The notes under the pieces were generated by a model. The model did not search any database, was not told the origin of the DNA, and saw only the letters and a program-made list of their open reading frames with translations. 64,000 nt of DNA from Tragulus kanchil. Taxonomy: Eukaryota > Chordata > Mammalia > Artiodactyla > Tragulidae. Positions 57,686-64,000 of this stretch are shown piece by piece. The translations under genes were made by a program, and so were the position numbers. The stretch covers positions 15,714,501-15,778,500 of the forward strand of contig JAIOJX010000005.1 of NCBI GenBank assembly GCA_022376925.1. The letters run 5' to 3'. Each line of letters starts with the position of its first letter. The stretch's first letter is position 1.

Positions 57686-57955
57686 GGGCTTCCCTGGTGG
57701 TCCAGTGGGTAAAGAGTCTGCCTTGCAGTGCAAGGGGCACCGGTTCGATCCCTGGCCCGGGAAGATCCTGCATGCCGTGGAGCGGCTGGATCAGTGTGCC
57801 CAATTGTGAGCTGGTGCTCTGGAGCACATGCGCCTAGAGCTGGCACTCTGCAGCGGGAGAGGCCACTGCAGTGGGAGGCCCACACAGGCCAAAAGAATAA
57901 AGATGGATGAAAATAAATAAATAAAAAAACAATAAAAGAGGTCAAAATTAAAAAA
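57686..57955 (+). mobile_element. tRNA-Glu-headed SINE, GGATGAAAATA-tailed type
   Basis: Complete sense copy: ggcttccctggtggtccagt, accggttcgatccctggccc, ggagcggctggatcagtgtg, ggaggcccacacaggccaaa, gatggatgaaaataaataaa, then gaggtcaaaatt and A run. Confidence 0.95.
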
Positions 57956-58154
57956 AAAATTCTACTAATGTCAAGTTGCTTAACAGAAACTTCCCATGGC
58001 CGTCTAGTGTAAGATTTCTCCTCCATTGTCTGGTCTACCACTTCATCCTAACCTCAGAGCTCTCTTTTTCACCTTGTCTAGAATCCAGCCCTATTGATTT
58101 CTGTAAATGCTTCCAAAGCACCATATTTTTTCCTTCACCCTGATGACTCAAAAA

Positions 58155-58350
58155 GTCAAGTATCCACCTACTGATGCAGGAGATGCAAGAAACATGGGTT
58201 CAGTCCCTGGGTTGCGAAGATTGCCTGGCGAAGGAAGTGGCAACCCATTCCAGTATTCTTTCCAGGGAAATCCCATGAGCAGAGGAGCCTGGTGGTCTAC
58301 ATTCCATGGGGTCACAGAGTTGGATATGACTGAATAACTGAGCACAGAAA
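58155..58350 (+). mobile_element. Bov-tA SINE, 5' head diverged
   Basis: gatgcaggagatgcaagaaa, ggttcagtccctgggttgc, and a body gaaggaagtggcaacccatt to gttggatatgactgaataac. Confidence 0.88.
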
Positions 58351-58398
58351 CCCTACTTTGCATATACTAGAATAATGCAGTAAAAAGAACTTGGGTTG

Positions 58399-58523
58399 AT
58401 GGGGATTCCTGGTGGTCTAGTGTTTAGGACTGCATGCTTCTGATGCAGAGGGCTCAAGGTTGGTCCCTGGTTGGGGAACTAAGATCCACATACTGCTTGG
58501 TGTGGCCAAAAACAGAAAAAAAA
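58399..58523 (+). mobile_element. Short tRNA-Glu SINE with target duplication
   Basis: gggattcctggtggtctagt, ggtccctggttggggaacta, tgcttggtgtggccaaaaac. Perfect 11-bp target duplication aacttgggttg at 58388-58398 and 58524-58534. Confidence 0.93.
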
Positions 58524-58739
58524 AACTTGGGTTGGACTGAATTATTTTGTCAAGTAAAGAATTTAAGAAAAGCATCTATGTTCATAATTCTGTTTTTTGC
58601 ATATGACTGTCCTATCTCCACATCTGTGGTCATACCACTGATCATCCACCATGATTGCTGCTCCAATGCATTTTACTAGAAGTGACCATTTAAATTTGTG
58701 GTGACCATGTCCACAGGCTCTATGTATGTTTTTCTGAAT

Positions 58740-58855
58740 TTTCACAACAAGTGTACATGACAGTTGTCTAAGACCAAGTCTCAGAGAGGCTAGGAGACTT
58801 CGTCTAGATGAGACACCTAATATTCAGTGGAGCTAAGATTTGAATTGAGCATTGA
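58740..58855 (+). mobile_element. MIR3/L2-like ancient repeat
   Basis: tctcagagaggctaggagac and ctaagatttgaattgagcat are in the usual order of ancient repeats of this kind. Confidence 0.45.
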
Positions 58856-58967
58856 CAGATGTAAAAGTCTATGGTTTTTTTTTAATGGTATGACGATGAT
58901 TTGCTTTATTGTAATGTGGTTTAATCAATGTATTTCTGATTTCAAATAACTGAAATAAATTTGGGCT

Positions 58968-59176
58968 GCTGTTGCTGCTGCTTAGTCACTTCACTCATGT
59001 CTGACTCTGTGTGACCCCATGGACTGTAGCCGACCAGGCTCCTCCATGAGATTCTTCATGGAAGAATACTGGAGTGGGTTGCCATGGCCTCTCCAGGGGG
59101 TCTTCCCAATCCACAGACAGAACCGAGTCTCTGACACTGCAGGCAGATTCCTTACCTCTGAGCCATCAGGGAAGCC
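58968..59176 (-). mobile_element. Bov-tA SINE
   Basis: Complete reverse copy: gctgcttagtcacttcactc, gaatactggagtgggttgcc, gaccat-like B-box region, gagccatcagggaagcc. Confidence 0.92.
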
Positions 59177-59187
59177 ATATATATATA

Positions 59188-59282
59188 TTTGAGACCCCAT
59201 GGACTGTAGCTCACCAGCCTTCTCTGTAAATGGAATTTTCCAGGCAAGAATACTGGAGTGGGTTGCCATTTCCTTCTCCAAA
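59188..59282 (-). mobile_element. Bov-A unit
   Basis: gaccccatggactgtagctc, ggcaagaatactggagtggg, ttgccatttccttctcc. With the preceding Bov-tA and the TA-rich joint (59177-59187) this repeats the architecture at 33305-33625 in the opposite orientation. Confidence 0.88.
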
Positions 59283-59289
59283 ATTCAGC

Positions 59290-59643
59290 TAGCTTTAACA
59301 AAAAGAGAAAATTTATTGTAAGGACAAGGTGTGTCTTAAGGAACTCAAAAATAGGAATGCAGCTGGCTTCAGGAAGAAACTGGAACTGAGAACTGGAAAA
59401 TCATCGTTTTCTTTCTCTGGCTCTTTTCTTACCTCCTCTCTTGCACTTACGCTTTACTGTTTTTTCTCTGGCATGTTCTGTTGCTCGTACACCTTATGGG
59501 ATATGGCTGCTGTGCAGCTTCAGCCAAGCGTAGAGATTCTTCTCTCCCTAAATCCACATTGCAAATGATGGACAGAGGAAACCTGATTGGCTCTGGTTCA
59601 GACATCTATCCATGCTGGGTCCAATCAGCTTTTAGCAGAAGGA
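59290..59643. other. Unannotated stretch, possibly ancient repeat
   Basis: gaaacctgattggctctgg and gctgggtccaatcagctttt resemble wording of an ancient mammalian repeat, but I cannot name the family. Confidence 0.35.
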
Positions 59644-61809
59644 GACAGAACCACACCATCCAAACGTGCCTGCCATGGGATTTGGAGGCACCATCCTTTA
59701 CTGGGAGGAATGTCTGACTCTTGTCTTCTCTCACTCGCATAGTTTGACTGCAACTGATCCTGGGTGCTTTAATTGTTACATGGAGAAGTCTGAGAGTTCC
59801 TCCTCAGGTCTGACCCATGACTATAGCTCTTCAAAGAGAAAACAGGACTAGGATAGGTTTGGCCAACATGTCATGTTACTGATCATCCTATCTTGAGATA
59901 CATCATCACTGCCCCTCAGTCTTATCCTTTACAGCTCTACATGGACACACACACACACAGACACACACCTACATAGGATTATGTTTACAGATTCTGCTCA
60001 GAAGAAACTACATGCCTCCTTGGAGCTCAGCTCTTGCCTTTAAGCTGCAATGGCAACAATCCACGGACTCTTTGCCAATGGAAAGTAAAGAAAACTACTC
60101 TCCAACTTGTTGTCTTTACTGTCTCTTTACGATAGCACCGAGCATCCTTTCCCCTGCAGTTACTACCTATCAAGAAGTGAGCTTCATTTCTCTCACTGAG
60201 CACAGAGAGAAGAATAAATTCACCTGGGGCTCTTAGGCACCAATGGTCACCAACTCCTTTCTCATTTGAAGCAGTTTCTAAGGAAGGAGGTCAAACCTCA
60301 GCACCTAGCGCTACACATGTATACTTTTGATATATTCTTCTGCAGATGTAAAGAGCAACTCAGGGGAAACATTTACTGTTACATTGTTTTTGTAGGTGGC
60401 CCAAACTTATGACTATTAAGCGTTCCAAAAGTTTCTTTTGGGTCAGTGGTTTAGAACTTGGAACTTGCTTACTATGGAAACAATAGTACACTTGCTAGGT
60501 TAGGTTTCTAGCCAAACCATAGATGATCCTTTGGTGTACAATACAGCGGAAACTGTTTCCTTGCCCTTCCAATGAGAGCCTGAACTCTTCTGTATCCAAA
60601 GTTCTGAATTCATTAGCTTCTTGAATGCCAATTCCCCTGCATTTCTCTAATTGGATAGTTTCTGGACCTCCATTTATTCTCACTCTAAAGAAGATAAGGA
60701 GAATCCATGCAAGTGGACAGTTTAAAGGTGGACAGAACCACACCATCCAAACGTGCCTGCCATGGGATTTGGAGGCACCATCCTTTACTGGGAGGAATGT
60801 CTGACTCTTGTCTTCTCTCACTCGCATAGTTTGACTGCAACTGATCCTGGGTGCTTTAATTGTTACATGGAGAAGTCTGAGAGTTCCTCCTCAGGTCTGA
60901 CCCATGACTATAGCTCTTCAAAGAGAAAACAGGACTAGGATAGGTTTGGCCAACATGTCATGTTACTGATCATCCTATCTTGAGATACATCATCACTGCC
61001 CCTCAGTCTTATCCTTTACAGCTCTACATGGACACACACACACACAGACACACACCTACATAGGATTATGTTTACAGATTCTGCTCAGAAGAAACTACAT
61101 GCCTCCTTGGAGCTCAGCTCTTGCCTTTAAGCTGCAATGGCAACAATCCACGGACTCTTTGCCAATGGAAAGTAAAGAAAACTACTCTCCAACTTGTTGT
61201 CTTTACTGTCTCTTTACGATAGCACCGAGCATCCTTTCCCCTGCAGTTACTACCTATCAAGAAGTGAGCTTCATTTCTCTCACTGAGCACAGAGAGAAGA
61301 ATAAATTCACCTGGGGCTCTTAGGCACCAATGGTCACCAACTCCTTTCTCATTTGAAGCAGTTTCTAAGGAAGGAGGTCAAACCTCAGCACCTAGCGCTA
61401 CACATGTATACTTTTGATATATTCTTCTGCAGATGTAAAGAGCAACTCAGGGGAAACATTTACTGTTACATTGTTTTTGTAGGTGGCCCAAACTTATGAC
61501 TATTAAGCGTTCCAAAAGTTTCTTTGCGGGTCAGTGGTTTAGAACTTGGAACTTGCTTACTATGGAAACAATAGTACACTTGCTAGGTTAGGTTTCTAGC
61601 CAAACCATAGATGATCCTTTGGTGTACAATACAGCGGAAACTGTTTCCTTGCCCTTCCAATGAGAGCCTGAACTCTTCTGTATCCAAAGTTCTGAATTCA
61701 TTAGCTTCTTGAATGCCAATTCCCCTGCATTTCTCTAATTGGATAGTTTCTGGACCTCCATTTATTCTCACTCTAAAGAAGATAAGGAGAATCCATGCAA
61801 GTGGACAGT
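59644..61809. repeat. Tandem duplication O (59644-60730 and 60731-61809)
   Basis: Direct copies offset by 1087 bp, starting gacagaaccacaccatcc. Copy 1 ends gacagtttaaaggtg where copy 2 reads gacagtaggtgtgggc. One junction-side error is seen: tttcttttgggtc in copy 1 against tttctttgcgggtc in copy 2 and in the third copy at 62621. Confidence 0.94.
59945..59968. repeat. (AC)n microsatellite
   Basis: Short AC run with one AG interruption, repeated at 61032-61055 with the same structure. Confidence 0.8.
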
Positions 61810-61984
61810 AGGTGTGGGCTCCAGGTATTAAAGGATGCCAGGGGAACTAAAATGCACAGAAAGGAGGGGGAGGGTGGAAATGAGTGAGCTCGGTGTCCTT
61901 AGTGACGCTCACAGGCAAGATAGGGAAGTGGGGGGAGCAGAAGGAGAAGGATAACTGACTGAAACTGCCTGTAGCATATTTATT

Positions 61985-62356
61985 TATTTATCTTTAAAAT
62001 TTTTATTATTTATTTATTTATGTCTGGCTCTTCTGGGTTTTCACTGCTGCTGCAGGCTCTTCTCTAGTTGTAGGGAGTAGGGGCTCCTCTTTAGTGGAGG
62101 TGAGCAGGCTTCTTGTTGCAGTGACGTCTCTTGTTGTAGAACGCGGGGTCTAGCGCACACGGGCTTTAGTAGTTGCGGTACCTGGGCTCCATAGTTGTGG
62201 CTCTGAGGCTCTAGAGCACAGACTCAGTCTTTGTGGCTTACGAACTCAGCTGCTCCTGCTCTGCAGCATGTGGGATCTTCCTGGACCAGGGATTGAACCC
62301 GTGTCTCCTGCATTGGCAAGTGAACTCTTTACCACTGAGATACCAGGGAAGCCCTG
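61985..62356 (-). mobile_element. CHR-type tRNA-Glu SINE, long form
   Basis: Reverse element with an ATTT-rich tail (61978-62025), ggctcttctctagttgtagg, gaggtgagcaggcttcttg, accagggattgaacccgtg (B box) and gataccagggaagcc (head). Confidence 0.92.
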
Positions 62357-63083
62357 TCAAATACTTATTAACTATTTTTTTTTTTTTTGTCATATGCAGT
62401 TTGAGTTGTTCTTTGGCTTCAATAGCCTGCAGTAAATTAATGATGAATTTTACAGTGTTCCCGAGGGTTTAGCTGAATTCCTGAACCCCTCTTCCTGAGA
62501 TGAAGCCACATGATTGCATAGAAGTCCAGCCAGGTAGTGGAAGGTGTGCAGTGGCCTTTAATGGCCTGGCTGTGTTCATAGGTGGCCCAAACTTATGACT
62601 ATTAAGCGTTCCAAAAGTTTCTTTGCGGGTCAGTGGTTTAGAACTTGGAACTTGCTTACTATGGAAACAATAGTACACTTGCTAGGTTAGGTTTCTAGCC
62701 AAACCATAGATGATCCTTTGGTGTACAATACAGCGGAAACTGTTTCCTTGCCCTTCCAATGAGAGCCTGAACTCTTCTGTATCCAAAGTTCTGAATTCAT
62801 TAGCTTCTTGAATGCCAATTCCCCTGCATTTCTCTAATTGGATAGTTTCTGGACCTCCATTTATTCTCACTCTAAAGAAGATAAGGAGAATCCATGCAAG
62901 TGGACAGTAGGTGTGGGCTCCAGGTATTAAAGGATGCCAGGGGAACTAAAATGCACAGAAAGGAGGGGGAGGGTGGAAATGAGTGAGCTCGGTGTCCTTA
63001 GTGACGCTCACAGGCAAGATAGGGAAGTGGGGGGAGCAGAAGGAGAAGGATAACTGACTGAAACTGCCTGTAGCATATTTATT

Positions 63084-63455
63084 TATTTATCTTTAAAATT
63101 TTTATTATTTATTTATTTATGTCTGGCTCTTCTGGGTTTTCACTGCTGCTGCAGGCTCTTCTCTAGTTGTAGGGAGTAGGGGCTCCTCTTTAGTGGAGGT
63201 GAGCAGGCTTCTTGTTGCAGTGACGTCTCTTGTTGTAGAACGCGGGGTCTAGCGCACACGGGCTTTAGTAGTTGCGGTACCTGGGCTCCATAGTTGTGGC
63301 TCTGAGGCTCTAGAGCACAGACTCAGTCTTTGTGGCTTACGAACTCAGCTGCTCCTGCTCTGCAGCATGTGGGATCTTCCTGGACCAGGGATTGAACCCG
63401 TGTCTCCTGCATTGGCAAGTGAACTCTTTACCACTGAGATACCAGGGAAGCCCTG
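63084..63455 (-). mobile_element. CHR-type SINE (second copy)
   Basis: Duplicate of 61985-62356 in duplication P. Confidence 0.92.
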
Positions 63456-63677
63456 TCAAATACTTATTAACTATTTTTTTTTTTTTTGTCATATGCAGTT
63501 TGAGTTGTTCTTTGGCTTCAATAGCCTGCAGTAAATTAATGATGAATTTTACAGTGTTCCCGAGGGTTTAGCTGAATTCCTGAACCCCTCTTCCTGAGAT
63601 GAAGCCACATGATTGCATAGAAGTCCAGCCAGGTAGTGGAAGGTGTGCAGTGGCCTTTAATGGCCTGGCTGTGTTAG

Positions 63678-64000
63678 GTCATCGCTGTGCCTTTGTGGGG
63701 CTCCTGTACATGTGGCTTTAGCAGATGATTTCATCCTCTTCCTTGGCTTGGACCCAGACCACTTTACATTCTCAGCAAAACAGAGGGACAACAAGGGTGA
63801 AACAGGATCTTGTACTAAAATAGCCTTTGAGTCATACTCTTTGACGGTTCACTCTTCCAGGAAACTTGCCCCTTGCTTCTTGCAGACGCTGACTGCTGAG
63901 AAGCAGTGCACTCGGTTGCTGAACTTTTTCTCCATGGATGTTTTCTGTTTTTCTTCTTGGTTGAGATAGAATGTTGGGTAAGATAGAAGTATTGTGTAAT
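63678..64000. other. Unannotated end of window
   Basis: No repeat recognised. An 85-codon plus-strand frame (63712-63969) has no known match. It starts after the duplication, so it is single-copy. Confidence 0.35.

Larger units (their letters stand above)
61480..63677. repeat. Tandem duplication P (61480-62578 and 62579-63677)
   Basis: Direct copies offset by 1099 bp, starting aggtggcccaaac. It interlocks with duplication O, so about 330 bp occur three times (60396-60730, 61481-61809, 62580-62908). Apart from the edges I see no internal differences by eye. Confidence 0.94.

Noticed and set aside
60012..60236. A 74-codon frame appearing twice (also 61099) as a small duplicated gene
   Set aside because: The second appearance is duplication O. 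The frame has no recognisable features and sits next to ancient repeat-like sequence.
701..63677. The repeated 1.1-kb pairs as a new kind of amplifying element or a programmed tandem duplication system
   Set aside because: The units are unrelated in sequence and share no terminal motif. They cut mobile elements at arbitrary points and are noisy exactly at the joins. Only their length is shared, which points to assembly.
1..64000. CRISPR array, operon, prophage or bacterial origin
   Set aside because: The regularly recurring units are not short direct repeats with spacers. The retroelement content is that of a ruminant nuclear genome.

Overview
This window is non-coding nuclear DNA from a ruminant, probably a pecoran. 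The evidence is the density of ruminant-specific retroelements: Bov-tA and Bov-A SINEs, BovB LINE 3' ends, artiodactyl L1 3' UTRs, and several tRNA-Glu-headed artiodactyl SINE types. Under these lie older mammalian repeats (MIR, L2, MER5-like). I found no protein-coding gene. The longer open frames are readings through SINE, L1 or BovB copies. No species can be named from the sequence alone.

The dominant structure is not a gene system. Sixteen times in 64 kb, a stretch of about 1.06-1.16 kb is followed immediately by a nearly identical direct copy of itself. Second copies begin near 1860, 6425, 9539, 11695, 13689, 20020, 22699, 25996, 28828, 31579, 36203, 40084, 47191, 56028, 60731 and 62580. 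Copies differ mainly in homopolymer lengths and a few substitutions, and the differences cluster at the junctions. The unit ignores repeat boundaries: it cuts an LTR, a BovB, an L1 and SINEs at arbitrary points and repeats target-site duplications with them. The simplest reading is unmerged overlaps between neighbouring contigs. About 17.6 kb of the window would then be false, leaving roughly 46.4 kb of real locus.

Layout. 1-5 kb: SINE and L1 fragments, duplication A. 5-8 kb: duplication B and a BovB end. 8.3-15 kb: an L1 fragment, a solo ERV LTR with a 6-bp target duplication, a 5'-truncated BovB with a 9-bp target duplication, and three interlocked duplications (C, D, E). 15-19 kb: SINEs and a second solo LTR of the same family inserted in a Bov-tA. 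19-30 kb: duplications F-I, with L2, MIR, BovB and SINEs. 30-33 kb: an L1 ORF2 relic inside duplication J. 33-41 kb: SINEs, L1 3' ends, duplications K and L, and a nested SINE pair. 41-54 kb: mostly ancient or unrecognised DNA with scattered SINEs, MIRs and duplication M. 54-64 kb: SINEs, a MER5-like element and duplications N, O, P.

No genes act together here. The locus is best described as intergenic or intronic. One splice-flanked open stretch (51642-51736) and one unrecognised minus-strand frame (32992-33276) are the only weak gene-like signals.
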